Positions 41,938-51,466 of a stretch of DNA of 64,000 nucleotides are shown here, piece after piece (positions within the stretch are counted from its first letter, which is position 1; each line of letters begins with the position of its first letter). A program made the translations under genes and the position numbers. Source of the stretch: JACDCY01 sp051305945 (GTDB taxonomy: Bacteria; Gemmatimonadota; Gemmatimonadetes; Gemmatimonadales; Gemmatimonadaceae); the NCBI GenBank assembly GCA_051305945.1, contig JBPPMH010000171.1, forward strand, positions 25,164 through 89,163, in the 5' to 3' direction. Under the pieces are notes generated by a model that saw only the letters and a program-made list of their open reading frames with translations, did not search any database and was not told where the DNA came from.

Positions 41938-42768
41938 ATGCGCGGTGAATTCGTGGATGTCGGGGGCGTTCGGCTGTACTACTACGCCGCGGGGACGCGC
42001 GGAGGGGGCGACCCGATCGTGCTCGTGCACGGTTTCGGCACGTCGAGCCTCCTCTGGCGCGGACTCATCCCGCTGCTCCCGCCCGGGCGGCGCGTCGTCG
42101 CCGCGGATCTGCTTGGCTACGGCCGCAGCGACCGGCCGTACAACTCCGCGCTCACCGCAAGCGCGCACGCCGACCGCCTGCGCGGTCTCCTGGCGGAGCT
42201 GCGGCTGGATCGCGCGTGCTTCATCGGGCACGATCTGGGGGCGACCATCGCGCATCGGTTTTCCCAGGCCTGGCCCGCGCTGGTGTCGCGGCTCTGTCTC
42301 GTGGATCCCCCGGCGGGGCGGCATTGGGCGGCGTCGGCGTCCGTCTCACCCGGAGCGGCGGCGATGCTGGGCGGGCCGTTGTCCGCGTTCGCGCGCGGAA
42401 GAATCAGGTCGCGCATGATCTCCGGCTACGTGAACCGCGAAGCGGGCGCCCGGTCGTGCGCGCGGTACCTCAAGCCCTTCTCCGACGCGGCGGGAGGAAT
42501 CGTGCTCGCGCGGCACGCGCGCGCGCTCCGCGGCGAGAACTTCCCGGAGGACGGCGCGACCGCCGCCTCATCGCACCTGTCCGGCGCCATCCCGACGGCG
42601 ATCGTCAGCGGATCGCTCGACACGCTCGCTCCGCCGCGCTACGCGCGAGTGCTCGCTGATTCACTTCCCGGCGCGACGTTTCAGCAAATAGAAGGAATGG
42701 GACACTTCTCGCCGGAAGAAGCGCCAACCCGGCTCAGCGAGCTGCTCGGGGGGCTACTGACCGGGTAA
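41938..42768 (+). CDS. Alpha/beta hydrolase with Asp nucleophile
   Basis: The protein is 276 aa. The elbow is CFIGHDLGATIAHRFSQAW, with Asp instead of Ser, as in haloalkane dehalogenases and epoxide hydrolases. Oxyanion motif PIVLVHGFGTSSLLWRGLI, then VAADLLGYGRSDRPY; acid and His near IVSGSLDTLAPP and IEGMGHFSPEE. Whether it is a dehalogenase, an epoxide hydrolase or another Asp-type C-X hydrolase cannot be told from the cap domain by eye. The 3' end overlaps the convergent gene by 15 bases. Confidence 0.82.
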   Translation: MRGEFVDVGGVRLYYYAAGTRGGGDPIVLVHGFGTSSLLWRGLIPLLPPGRRVVAADLLGYGRSDRPYNSALTASAHADRLRGLLAELRLDRACFIGHDLGATIAHRFSQAWPALVSRLCLVDPPAGRHWAASASVSPGAAAMLGGPLSAFARGRIRSRMISGYVNREAGARSCARYLKPFSDAAGGIVLARHARALRGENFPEDGATAASSHLSGAIPTAIVSGSLDTLAPPRYARVLADSLPGATFQQIEGMGHFSPEEAPTRLSELLGGLLTG

Positions 42769-44055
42769 CGTCCGCGCCGAGTCCGCGCGCCTGGCCGAAT
42801 CCGCGCGGCGGACGGAGTCGGCTTGTCTCGCGGTAGCTGCCCGCCGCGTGGAATCGGCGGTCAACGCGCGGAGCCCTTCTTCCAGCGCCGACTTCGGCCG
42901 CAGCGCCGCGACCGTGTAGCGGGACCCGGGATTCCATAGCACCCAGTCGTAATAGCCGTTGTCGTAACCCGCCTGGATCTGCGCGCGCACCTCCGCGACC
43001 CCATACCGGGGCGGGCCCAACGTGAAATCCTGGTACCACGGGATGATCCGGCCCGCCCCCTTCACGGGAGCCGTGCGCCGGCGCACGTCTTTCATCGCGT
43101 TGTCGATGGTGGCGTACGGCCGCGCGTTCGGGCTCGCGATCTTGTACGTGCCCGGCGCGAAGTGCGACGGATAATTCATCGGCAGCACTGCGTCGGCCAT
43201 GTCCACGAACAGCTCCCACTTCTGGCCGATACCCATATCGGTGCTGTCGGTCGCGGTGAGCCCGAACACGTCGATCGTCATCGGGATGCCGCTTGCCCGC
43301 ATCAGCCCGCGCGTGAAGCCGAGCTGGTCGCGAATCACCTGCGCGCGGATGCGTCCCTGCGCGAGCGGGAAGACGGCGTCGCGATGCATCCGGCTCTCGT
43401 CCGGGAAGCGGACGTAGTCGAGCTGCACCTCACTGAAGCCCAGGTCCCACGCTTCCCTGCCGAGGTCGGCGGCGTACTGCCAGACCGCGCGCTGGTGTGG
43501 ATCGAGCCAGGGCTTGCCGTTGCGGTCGAGCCAGGGCTGACCGTCCGACTTCCGCTTGATCGCCCACTCGCGCTTCTTGTCGGCGAGCAGCGGGTCCTTC
43601 ACCACGACAATTCGCGCGATCGGGTAGATGTTGTGCGCGCGCATCGAGTCGAGCATCGCCCGCACGCGGGCGGCGCTCATCGGCGAGTTCGTGTCGGCGC
43701 CGATCTCGCGCGCGAGCGGCACGCGCGAGCGGTAGAGAACGAAGCCGCGGTCGTCCTTCACGTCGATCACCAGCGCGTTGATCTCGGTGGTCTTCGCGAG
43801 ATCGATCATCTGCTTCATCTTGTTGCCGATCGCCGCCCAGCGATTCACGTACAGCCCGCGGACGATGCGCGGCATGGGCATGTGCGTTACGCGGGGGACT
43901 GTGTCACTCGAGACCGTGTCGTTGGCGTCGGGGCCGATGCGCTCCGGGATGGGCGGGCCGGCGACGCGCGGGTCGGCGGCGGCGGCACGCTGGTCACAGG
44001 CGGACGCCAGGGCGATGACGAGGGGAAAGGCGGCAATCAAGGGAGCGCGAAGCAT
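42754..44055 (-). CDS. Putative glycoside hydrolase-like lipoprotein (DUF4015 family)
   Basis: The protein is 433 aa. It has a lipoprotein signal (LVIALASAC, mature CDQRAAAADP), then a TIM-barrel-like domain typical of DUF4015: IVRGLYVNRWAAIGNKMKQM, EINALVIDVKDDRGFVLYRS, SEVQLDYVRFPDES and VLPMNYPSHFAPGTY. The acidic residues in VIDVKDD and QLDYVRFPDE are candidate catalytic positions. The C-terminal tail has repeated RRADSARRADSAR-like units, and could be disordered. The target polysaccharide is unknown. It is likely outer-membrane or periplasmic. Confidence 0.82.
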   Translation of the reverse strand: MLRAPLIAAFPLVIALASACDQRAAAADPRVAGPPIPERIGPDANDTVSSDTVPRVTHMPMPRIVRGLYVNRWAAIGNKMKQMIDLAKTTEINALVIDVKDDRGFVLYRSRVPLAREIGADTNSPMSAARVRAMLDSMRAHNIYPIARIVVVKDPLLADKKREWAIKRKSDGQPWLDRNGKPWLDPHQRAVWQYAADLGREAWDLGFSEVQLDYVRFPDESRMHRDAVFPLAQGRIRAQVIRDQLGFTRGLMRASGIPMTIDVFGLTATDSTDMGIGQKWELFVDMADAVLPMNYPSHFAPGTYKIASPNARPYATIDNAMKDVRRRTAPVKGAGRIIPWYQDFTLGPPRYGVAEVRAQIQAGYDNGYYDWVLWNPGSRYTVAALRPKSALEEGLRALTADSTRRAATARQADSVRRADSARRADSARTLPGQ

Positions 44056-44128
44056 CCATGAATTTACCCACGAGGGGATGCAAGTTTCCCCTTGGGGCCA
44101 GCTCTCGATACGGGGAGAGGGGGATCGA

Positions 44129-44220
44129 GTTGGTGAGTTACCAGATGGCCAGAGAGCCAGTCGGTCAGTGGCGTCTTACTGGCACACTGACTTACTGGCT
44201 CACTGGCCGCTCACTCACTC
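44129..44220. repeat. Imperfect intergenic inverted repeat, GTTGGTGAG type
   Basis: The left side begins GTTGGTGAGTTACCAGATGG and the right side, reverse-complemented, reads GTGAGTGAGCGGCCAGTGAG followed by CCAGTAAGTCAGT. Many CCAG/GGCCAG and CAGT words pair across the centre. It shares 17 identical bases with the element at 23480 and lies between two minus-strand genes. Confidence 0.7.
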
Positions 44221-44235
44221 GCATGCCGTTGGCTC

Positions 44236-45114
44236 CTACCGGATCGACTTCACCTCATCGGCCGCCTCGAGCGCACGCCGAATATCAGACGACAACGCGC
44301 GTGCCTGCTGCGTAGCCCCGGCGACGTCTTCACTCGCCGACTGCACCCCCGCCAACCTCAGCTTGAGCACGTCCAGCCGCAGGTTCTCCAGCAACAGCGT
44401 CGCGCGCTCGAACCTCGTCTTCAGCTCCGCCTGCCGCTGCTGCAGCTCCTTGATGGACGTGCGCTGCCGCTCGAGCAGCTCGCGCTTCCGCTCCCACTCG
44501 CCCGTGCGGTTCGTCTCGCGCTCCAGCGCCGCGAGCCGCGACGACACTTCGTCCGCGGACGTGGACCCCACGTTCTCCTCCAGCCGCCGCAGCGCGTCGC
44601 CGAGCACCAGTACCTGCTCCAGCAGCGCGTCGATGGTCGGGCGCACGTCGGGGATCAGCTCGCGGTCAACGGTCGAGAGCTGCCGCATCGTCTGCACGAT
44701 CCCCTCGTGATGCTCCCGCGCGCGCGCCATCGCCCGCTCGGTGGGGCCGGCGTAAGCGGACACAGCCACCGCCTCGATCGCGCGCTGCCGGCCGCCATCG
44801 CGCGCCGACCGGTACGAGCGCTCGGGCAGCGCGCGCGAAGAATCGCCCCTGATGGATCTCCCCTCGAGCGACACCGGTCCGCGCGAGACCAGCTCCCGCA
44901 GGCTCACGCCGTCCGCCCAGAGCCCCGCCGCCTGGCGGATCAGGCCGATCGAGAAGACGATCGCCGCGATCAGCACCCATGGGAACGACGGCGTGAATAG
45001 GACGTTCAATCCGATCAGGAACGCGAGCGTACCGGCAGCCTGCCAGAACGAGCGCCTGAAGTCCCGAAGGCGCCGCTCGAGCGGCGGCTCTTCCATTACT
45101 CGCTTGTCGCTCAT
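44236..45114 (-). CDS. Two-TM coiled-coil protein, paralogous to the kinase C-terminus
   Basis: The protein is 292 aa. Two TM helices at about 28-65 (AAGTLAFLIGLNVLFTPSFP and WVLIAAIVFSIGLIRQAAGL) are followed by a basic linker and then a long coiled coil rich in Glu/Arg (SVDRELIPDVRPTIDALLEQ region onward). The region near LLENLRLDVLKLRLAGVQSA aligns with LENMRLDVLRLRTGG in the adjacent kinase, and the RELIPDVRPT and IPDVVPSAEQ segments also correspond. So it looks like a duplicate of the kinase tail without the catalytic domain. One base separates it from the kinase stop. Confidence 0.78.
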   Translation of the reverse strand: MSDKRVMEEPPLERRLRDFRRSFWQAAGTLAFLIGLNVLFTPSFPWVLIAAIVFSIGLIRQAAGLWADGVSLRELVSRGPVSLEGRSIRGDSSRALPERSYRSARDGGRQRAIEAVAVSAYAGPTERAMARAREHHEGIVQTMRQLSTVDRELIPDVRPTIDALLEQVLVLGDALRRLEENVGSTSADEVSSRLAALERETNRTGEWERKRELLERQRTSIKELQQRQAELKTRFERATLLLENLRLDVLKLRLAGVQSASEDVAGATQQARALSSDIRRALEAADEVKSIR

Positions 45115-45115
45115 G

Positions 45116-47068
45116 TCAGCGCGTGGCGCTTACGCGCCCGGTCTCGTCCGCCGCGTACGCCAGAACGTCCACGTCGCGCGCCAACCGCATCGCCTGCTCC
45201 GCCAGCAACGTCACGTTGTAATGCGTCTGACCGCCCGTGCGGAGTCGCAACACGTCGAGCCGCATGTTCTCGAGCGCGATGCCGCAGCTCTCGATCTTTG
45301 CCATCGCTTCGTCACGCCGCTTCTTCACGTCGATCAGCGCGCGCCGCCGGCGCTTGAGTCCCGCGAGCCGCCGCACCCGCTGCTCGCTCGCCGGCTCGAG
45401 CGGGTTCGCCTGCGCCTCGAGCGTCTCGATCTCCCGCTCGACGTCGGCGGCCGCGGCATCCACACCTTGGGTGTCCACCGCCGCGAGTGCGTTCGACAGC
45501 GCCCTGATCTTGTCGAACAGCTGCTCCGCCGACGGCACCACGTCGGGGATCATCTGGCTGTCCTCTTCGGGCAGCGACCGCACCAGCCGCCGGATCTCGT
45601 CGCGATCGGAGCGCGCCTGCGCCACGACCGGCAGCTCCCGCCCGCGCGGAGCGTCCGCGAGCCCGCGCGCACTCTCATCGCGCTCGCGTCCCTCACGCTC
45701 CTTCCGCTCACGTCGCCCCTCACGCGTTGCGCCCGTGGTGTGCGGCTGCGCGCGCGGCAGATTCCGCTGCGGAGTGCGGCGGGCCCGCATCTTCGCGCGC
45801 ACTTCCTCGCGCTTGTTCGGATCGAAGATGGCGCGCGCGTCGTCGAGCGTCTCGCCGGCGACGTCCACGAACAGCCGGTCGCGCGGCTGGCGGAAGACGT
45901 CGCGCCAGTCGTAGCCCGCCGACCACAGCTTGGAGTATTGGATCGCCATCGCGATGGACCAGAACACGGTGACTACGAACAGGTCCACGCCCGATATGAT
46001 GGACCCGACGAAGATCACCGCGTTGACGGCGATGAACGGCGCCAGCTTCTTGCGGAACTTCCGCACGGGCGGCGCTTCCCACCGCTCCAGGTCTTCGTCG
46101 ATCTCCGGCGCCGGATACGGTGAAGGCACGGGATATCGCGCCGTCGTGAGGGTGCGCGGCATGGCCGGGGCCCACACCGTGCCCTGGGGGACCGGCACGT
46201 TCCCGCTCTCGAGCGCCACCGCCAGCGCGCCAGCGCTGGGAAAACGCGCCTCGGGACTCTTCTCCAGCATCAGCATCACCGCGCGCGCGAGATCGTCCGG
46301 CACGCCGCGGCACCGGTCGGAAATCGGCGCCGGCATCTCCGACAGGTGCTTCACCAGCATGGCGGGGGTGTTCGGCGCGTCGAACGGCAGCTCGCCGCTC
46401 AACATCTGGTACGCGACCACGCCGAGCGAGTAGATGTCGGTCCGGCCGTCGATGTTGCTGTCGCCGGCGGCCTGCTCGGGAGACATGTACGCGGGCGTGC
46501 CGAGCGCCATGCCCGTCGCCGTCAGCTTCGATCCCGACCCCTCGATGACCGCGCGAGCAATGCCGAAATCGGTGACCATCGCCCGGCCCGTGTCCGAGTC
46601 CAGCAGAATGTTGTCGGGCTTGATGTCGCGGTGCACGACCTTGCGGCTGTGCGCGTACTGCAGCGCATCGGCCACCTCGCGCAGGATCCTGCGCACCTCG
46701 GTCGGGTCCAGCGGGCCGCGGTCGTGGATCAGCTTGGCGAGATTGTCCCCCCCGATGTACGCCATGATGAAGAAGACGAGGTTCCCTTCCTCGCCTACCG
46801 TGTAGATCGGGACGATGTTGGGGTGGCTCAGCTGCGCCGACGTCTCGGCTTCCCGCAGGAATCGCGAGCGGATGTCGGAGCGGAACGACAGCTCCGGGGG
46901 AAGCAGCTTCACCGCAACGGCGCGCTTCAATCGTTTATCGCGCGCGCGATAAACGATCCCCATTCCGCCGCGGCCGATTTCTTCCTCTAGCTCGTAGTTT
47001 GCAGAAAGAGCCCTGTCTACCTGGGCCCTGAGCTCGAAATCGGACGTAGTTAGATCGCGATCAGCCAC
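45116..47068 (-). CDS. Membrane Ser/Thr protein kinase with C-terminal two-TM coiled coil
   Basis: The protein is 650 aa from a GTG at 47068. The N-terminal kinase domain has the Gly loop EIGRGGMGIVYRARD, Lys in AVKLLPPE, catalytic HRDIKPDNILL, MVTDFGIARAV and APE-equivalent GTPAYMSPEQA. Two TM segments follow at about 345-395 (PFIAVNAVIFVGSIISG and LFVVTVFWSIAMAIQYSKLW), then a charged linker and a C-terminal coiled coil (DEAMAKIESCGIALENMRLD). Kinase activity is expected to be intact. The next gene, one base on, is a shortened paralogue of the C-terminus and may compete for its partner. Confidence 0.92.
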   Translation of the reverse strand: MADRDLTTSDFELRAQVDRALSANYELEEEIGRGGMGIVYRARDKRLKRAVAVKLLPPELSFRSDIRSRFLREAETSAQLSHPNIVPIYTVGEEGNLVFFIMAYIGGDNLAKLIHDRGPLDPTEVRRILREVADALQYAHSRKVVHRDIKPDNILLDSDTGRAMVTDFGIARAVIEGSGSKLTATGMALGTPAYMSPEQAAGDSNIDGRTDIYSLGVVAYQMLSGELPFDAPNTPAMLVKHLSEMPAPISDRCRGVPDDLARAVMLMLEKSPEARFPSAGALAVALESGNVPVPQGTVWAPAMPRTLTTARYPVPSPYPAPEIDEDLERWEAPPVRKFRKKLAPFIAVNAVIFVGSIISGVDLFVVTVFWSIAMAIQYSKLWSAGYDWRDVFRQPRDRLFVDVAGETLDDARAIFDPNKREEVRAKMRARRTPQRNLPRAQPHTTGATREGRRERKEREGRERDESARGLADAPRGRELPVVAQARSDRDEIRRLVRSLPEEDSQMIPDVVPSAEQLFDKIRALSNALAAVDTQGVDAAAADVEREIETLEAQANPLEPASEQRVRRLAGLKRRRRALIDVKKRRDEAMAKIESCGIALENMRLDVLRLRTGGQTHYNVTLLAEQAMRLARDVDVLAYAADETGRVSATR

Positions 47069-47304
47069 TATGTCTCGCCGCGAACGTTAAGGTGGGGGTA
47101 ACAGGGCCTAACGTAGCACGGCGGACACTGACTGAACAGGATGGAGCCGTATCGGCAGCGATGGCGCCATTCCGGCCCCGATTCGCTTGCCGAGGCCGCC
47201 TGATTGGCGTATGTCATCTAGTGCGATTCATGCAAAAGGAAGTACGTAAGAAATCAGTTTTTGGTTCATGTAGTTCCCGGTGGCTGGAAGAAAGCAGTTA
47301 CCAG

Positions 47305-47344
47305 TCACTAGTCACTAATCACTAATCACTAATCACTAATCACT
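47305..47344. repeat. Heptamer tandem repeat upstream of lon
   Basis: TCACTAG is followed by four copies of TCACTAA and a final TCACT, 5.7 units in all, ending 6 bases before the GTG start codon of lon. It is preceded by AGTTACCAG (47296-47304), a word that also opens the inverted repeats at 23480 and 44129. It replaces the usual Shine-Dalgarno region. Confidence 0.9.
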
Positions 47345-47350
47345 GCCTCT

Positions 47351-49888
47351 GTGACCGAACGTCAAACCATGCCAGTCCTGCCCCTGCGCGGGACCGTGAT
47401 ATTTCCCGGACTCACCGCGCCGATAGCCGCGGGGCGGCCGGGAACTTTGCGGGCCATCGAGTCCGCCCTCAAGAAAGACCGCCTCGTCTTCGCCGTCGCT
47501 CAGCGCGACAACAGTGACGAGCCCACCGCCGACATCCTGTACTCGATGGGCGTCATCGCCAAGATCGGGCAAATCCAGCGCGGCCTGGGAGGCGTGCAGC
47601 TTCTGCTCCAGGGCGAGCAGCGCGCGACGGCGCTCCAGTACACGACGACCGAAGGTTTCCTCGCGGCAGTAGTTATGCCCGCCGAGGAGATGGTGCCGAT
47701 CGACGAGAACGATCCGGCGTTCGTGGCGCTCGAGAAGGAGACGCGCGAGCGCGCGGCCGACTTGGGCGAGCGGCGCGGTTTGCCGGAAGAAGTCGTGCAC
47801 CAGGTGCTCGAGTCGGTCACCGATCCAGGTCGCTTCGCGGATCTCGTGGCGGGTTACATCGATCTGCCGGTGCCCGAGAAGCAGGGTCTCCTCGAAACAC
47901 TGAGCGTCGAGGAGCGGCTCCGCCGCGTGCTGGTGCACATCCAGCGGCACGTCGGCCTGCTCGAGGCGCAGGAAGAGATCAAGTCGCAGGTGCAGGAAGA
48001 GCTGGGCGAGCGGCAGCGCGAGATGTACCTGCGCGAGCAGCTCAAGACGATCCAAAAAGAGCTTGGCGACGACGATCAGGCCAAGGAGATCGTCGAGCTC
48101 CGCGAGAAGCTGACCAAGCTCGAGCTTCCCAAGGAAGCGCGCGCGGAAGTCGAGCGCGAACTGGGCCGCCTGGAGCGCGCGGGTCGCGAATCGATGGAAG
48201 CGCAGGTGATCCGCACTTATCTGGAGTGGATCGCCGAGCTGCCGTGGAACGAGCGCTCCGACGACCACCTCGACCTCAGGAACGCGGGCGAGGTGCTCGA
48301 GGAAGACCACTACGGCTTGAAGGACGTGAAGGACCGCGTGCTGGAATTCCTCGCGGTGCGGCAACTCCGCGCGGAGCAGTTGGCGCACGAAGTCGAGGAG
48401 GTCGGCGAGCTGCCCGTCTCGAAGCTCTTGCCGGAGCGGGATGAGGCGACGCCCGCGCTCAAGATCGGCGAGCTCGAAGACCGGACCATCACCGACACGA
48501 AAGAAGCGAAGTCGCGGGCCATGGCGAAGGGGCCGATCCTGCTGTTCGTGGGACCGCCCGGCGTCGGCAAAACTTCCATCGCGAAGTCCGTGGCCCGCGC
48601 GCTCGGCCGCCAGTACGTTCGCGTCGCGCTCGGCGGCGCGCGCGACGAAGCCGACATCCGCGGGCACCGGCGGACGTACGTCGGCGCGATGCCAGGCCGC
48701 ATCATCCAGGGGATGAAGCAGGCCGGCACCAAGAATCCCGTCTTCCTGCTGGACGAAGTGGACAAGCTCGGCGTGTCGTTCCAGGGCGATCCCGCGAGCG
48801 CGCTGCTCGAGGTGCTGGACCCCGCGCAGAACGACACGTTCACCGACCACTACCTCGGCGTGCCGTTCGATCTCAGCGAGGTGATCTTCATCGCGACCGC
48901 GAACCTGCTGCAGGGGATTCCCGGCCCGCTGCTGGACCGCATGGAAGTCGTGGAGTTCGCAGGCTACACCGAGCGCGAGAAGCTCGAGATCGCGAAGAAA
49001 TACCTGCTCCCGCGGCAGCTCGAGGAATCGGGACTCTCCGACAAAAAGATCGACATCAGCGACGAGGCGATCACGTCGATCATCTCAGGCCACACGCGCG
49101 AAAGCGGCGTGCGGCAGCTCGAACGCCAGATCGGGGCGGTCGCGCGGAAAGTCGCCCGCAAGATCGCCGGCGGCGAGACGGTGCCGGAGAAGATCGAGGC
49201 CGACGAGGTGCGCGAGCTGCTCGGCAGACCGAAGGTCCACCCCGAGCACGCCAAGGAGGAGAACGAGATCGGAATCGCCACCGGCATGTACTACACGCCG
49301 ATGGGCGGCGACATCATGTTCGTCGAGGCGTCCATCAGACGCTTCTACGGGAACCGGGCGAACGACAGCGAGCAGGTCGGTCCCGGAGGAGCCGTGTCCC
49401 TGATTCTCACCGGCCAGCTCGGGGACGTCATGAAGGAGTCGGCGCGCGCCGCGTTCACGTACGCCACGAACAACGCGTCGGAGCTCGGCATTCCGCGCGA
49501 CCGGCTGGGCGCGATCGAGGCGCACATCCACGTGCCGGCGGGTGCTATTCCGAAGGACGGCCCGTCAGCGGGCATCGCGATCGCGACCGCGCTCGTGTCG
49601 GAGATGTCGGCGCGCCCCGTGCGGCGCGACGTCGCGATGACGGGCGAGATTACGTTGCGCGGCCGGGTGCTGCCGATCGGCGGACTCAAGGAGAAGGTGT
49701 TGGGCGCGCACCGCGCCGGCATCACGACGGTGATCATCCCGAAGGCGAACGAGGCCGACATCGAGGACGTGCCGGAGGAAGTGCGTGAGCTGCTGACCTT
49801 CCATCCGGTGGAGACGCTGAGCCAGGTGCTGGACATCGCGTTGGTGCCGCCGGAGGAGCCGGCGCAGCCGCTGGAGGCTGTGGCCTAG
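47351..49888 (+). CDS. lon: Lon protease
   Basis: The protein is 845 aa from a GTG at 47351; an ATG at 47369 is an alternative start. The LON substrate-binding domain opens MPVLPLRGTVIFPGLTAPIA. A coiled-coil region leads to the AAA+ domain with Walker A GPPGVGKT at 401-408 and LDEVDKLGVSFQGDPASALL. The C-terminal protease domain has catalytic Ser739 in IPKDGPSAGIAIATAL and Lys in GGLKEKVLGAHRAG. It degrades misfolded and regulatory proteins in the cytosol. There is no Shine-Dalgarno in front of the start; a heptamer repeat array lies there instead. Confidence 0.96.
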   Translation: MTERQTMPVLPLRGTVIFPGLTAPIAAGRPGTLRAIESALKKDRLVFAVAQRDNSDEPTADILYSMGVIAKIGQIQRGLGGVQLLLQGEQRATALQYTTTEGFLAAVVMPAEEMVPIDENDPAFVALEKETRERAADLGERRGLPEEVVHQVLESVTDPGRFADLVAGYIDLPVPEKQGLLETLSVEERLRRVLVHIQRHVGLLEAQEEIKSQVQEELGERQREMYLREQLKTIQKELGDDDQAKEIVELREKLTKLELPKEARAEVERELGRLERAGRESMEAQVIRTYLEWIAELPWNERSDDHLDLRNAGEVLEEDHYGLKDVKDRVLEFLAVRQLRAEQLAHEVEEVGELPVSKLLPERDEATPALKIGELEDRTITDTKEAKSRAMAKGPILLFVGPPGVGKTSIAKSVARALGRQYVRVALGGARDEADIRGHRRTYVGAMPGRIIQGMKQAGTKNPVFLLDEVDKLGVSFQGDPASALLEVLDPAQNDTFTDHYLGVPFDLSEVIFIATANLLQGIPGPLLDRMEVVEFAGYTEREKLEIAKKYLLPRQLEESGLSDKKIDISDEAITSIISGHTRESGVRQLERQIGAVARKVARKIAGGETVPEKIEADEVRELLGRPKVHPEHAKEENEIGIATGMYYTPMGGDIMFVEASIRRFYGNRANDSEQVGPGGAVSLILTGQLGDVMKESARAAFTYATNNASELGIPRDRLGAIEAHIHVPAGAIPKDGPSAGIAIATALVSEMSARPVRRDVAMTGEITLRGRVLPIGGLKEKVLGAHRAGITTVIIPKANEADIEDVPEEVRELLTFHPVETLSQVLDIALVPPEEPAQPLEAVA

Positions 49889-49904
49889 CGGACTCGGCCT
49901 GCGG

Positions 49905-51314
49905 CTAGTTTCGGAATGCGCCCGGGCGCTCGCCTACGAGCGAAGCCACGGAAGTCAATCGATACAGGCGGGTCAGCGCCCCGTCACGGACGGTCAGCCG
50001 CCACACAACAGCGCCCTGGTTGACTTCAACCGCGGTTAGCGGTCCGGTCGACTCAGCGCCCGCCGGTTCACCGGCTTTCATCCCGAACAGCACGACCGCG
50101 TTCCCGTTTGGCAATCGGATGACAGACCCCACAAGCGCGGCGAATATCTCGGGCGTGTGGCGGTACTGCCAGACGGCCTTTGCCGTTCCGGCCGTGAGAT
50201 CAAGCTCGTACTCGATGGCGCGGGTGAATGCGCCCCCCGGTCGCTGGAACCCGTTGTCGTAAACAAGGACACGATTGAGCGCGGGCTCCGACACGTAATG
50301 CTGGCCATAAAACCGATCAGCATCCGAGACTGCGAGCGAGCCGTCGATCCCCCCCATTTTCCATTCTACGCGACTAAAGTCGGGCGCGATCGAAATAATC
50401 TGATTGATGTTTCGCAGTGACATGAGCACGTTGCCGCGCGGGCCGTACGAGATCCCATTGCCGTGCAGCCAATTGCCCAACGTCGAGCGTCCAGCGGGAC
50501 CATGCCATGTGAGATGGTCGAACGCACTCCATCGCTTCACGACAGACCCCGTTGCGGGGTTCCACTCCCAGAGCGCCTCACCGACCACCGTCTCCCCGCC
50601 GACCGCCTGCTGCTCATTGGCAATGAAGAGCAGAGTGTTCTGAGGCGTGGCGGTGACGTCGTGGTGTATGCGGCCGTAGGCAGCCGCCGGGTTGCTGCTC
50701 AACTGCGGCAAAGTATGAGCGACGCTCCCGTCCCACCGTCTCGATACCAGTCCGAGCTCATTGTCGAGCAGAACGATCTCGCCGTTAGAGCGTCGCGTGG
50801 ATCCGAACAGAGGACCGGCCATTTCCATGTAACCGACTATCTCCCCATCCTCCACGGCCAGCAATCCGTGAAAGGGGTTTCCGCCTGCAATCTCAATGAG
50901 CGCAACTGGTCGCGTCGGATCTCCCGTTTCCTCAAGCTGGACCGCCGCCAGGGCGGGAGGCAATGCTCCCGTACCGAATGCCGTGCGCAGCACTGATGAC
51001 TCATGGTCCGGGATTACCACCTCCGCGCTGTACTCTCGATTCGCGCGCAGGCGTGGAAGCAGAAGCGTATGCAGGAGGGCGCTCGAATCCGCCGACACTG
51101 TCAGGATCGGCGTGCCCTCGGCAGCGTAGGAAACCTCGATCGGCGCGGCCACATCGAGTTCGACAGTGATAGTCCGAAGAATAGGTCCACCGGCGCTATC
51201 GATCGCGGCGGAGACTATGTGCCCCCTACCAGCCGGCTCTAGGGGGTCGTCGCACGCCGAAAGAAACACGACAAGCGCGCTGAACGAGCACAATCCGTAA
51301 CGAATAACAGTCAT
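49905..51314 (-). CDS. Arylsulfotransferase-like (ASST) lipoprotein
   Basis: The protein is 469 aa. The start at 51314 gives a lipoprotein signal (ALVVFLSAC, mature CDDPLEPAG). The domain has an Ig-like N-terminal part and a propeller with histidines at RIHHDVTATPQNTLLFIANE, WLHGNGISYGPRGNVLMSLR and YGQHYVSEP, which fits the aryl sulfotransferase family; those enzymes move sulfuryl groups between phenolic compounds using a catalytic His. Whether the catalytic residues are all preserved is not checked. It may instead be a non-catalytic propeller protein. Confidence 0.72.
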   Translation of the reverse strand: MTVIRYGLCSFSALVVFLSACDDPLEPAGRGHIVSAAIDSAGGPILRTITVELDVAAPIEVSYAAEGTPILTVSADSSALLHTLLLPRLRANREYSAEVVIPDHESSVLRTAFGTGALPPALAAVQLEETGDPTRPVALIEIAGGNPFHGLLAVEDGEIVGYMEMAGPLFGSTRRSNGEIVLLDNELGLVSRRWDGSVAHTLPQLSSNPAAAYGRIHHDVTATPQNTLLFIANEQQAVGGETVVGEALWEWNPATGSVVKRWSAFDHLTWHGPAGRSTLGNWLHGNGISYGPRGNVLMSLRNINQIISIAPDFSRVEWKMGGIDGSLAVSDADRFYGQHYVSEPALNRVLVYDNGFQRPGGAFTRAIEYELDLTAGTAKAVWQYRHTPEIFAALVGSVIRLPNGNAVVLFGMKAGEPAGAESTGPLTAVEVNQGAVVWRLTVRDGALTRLYRLTSVASLVGERPGAFRN

Positions 51315-51466
51315 TGACCCTTGAATTCTGGAAAACGAAGATTGCCGGCGAACCTGCCACACCCGGCACGAAAGAACGGGCACCGCGACTCGCGCGGCGC
51401 CCGTTCCATTTACATCTCTGCTTCGGGAGACCGGGTCAGGTAGACCCGTCTACTGTTGTGCCGAGG

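Noticed and set aside
47305..47344. A CRISPR array
   Set aside because: The units are 7 bp and contiguous with no spacers; it is a simple tandem repeat. No cas gene is present.
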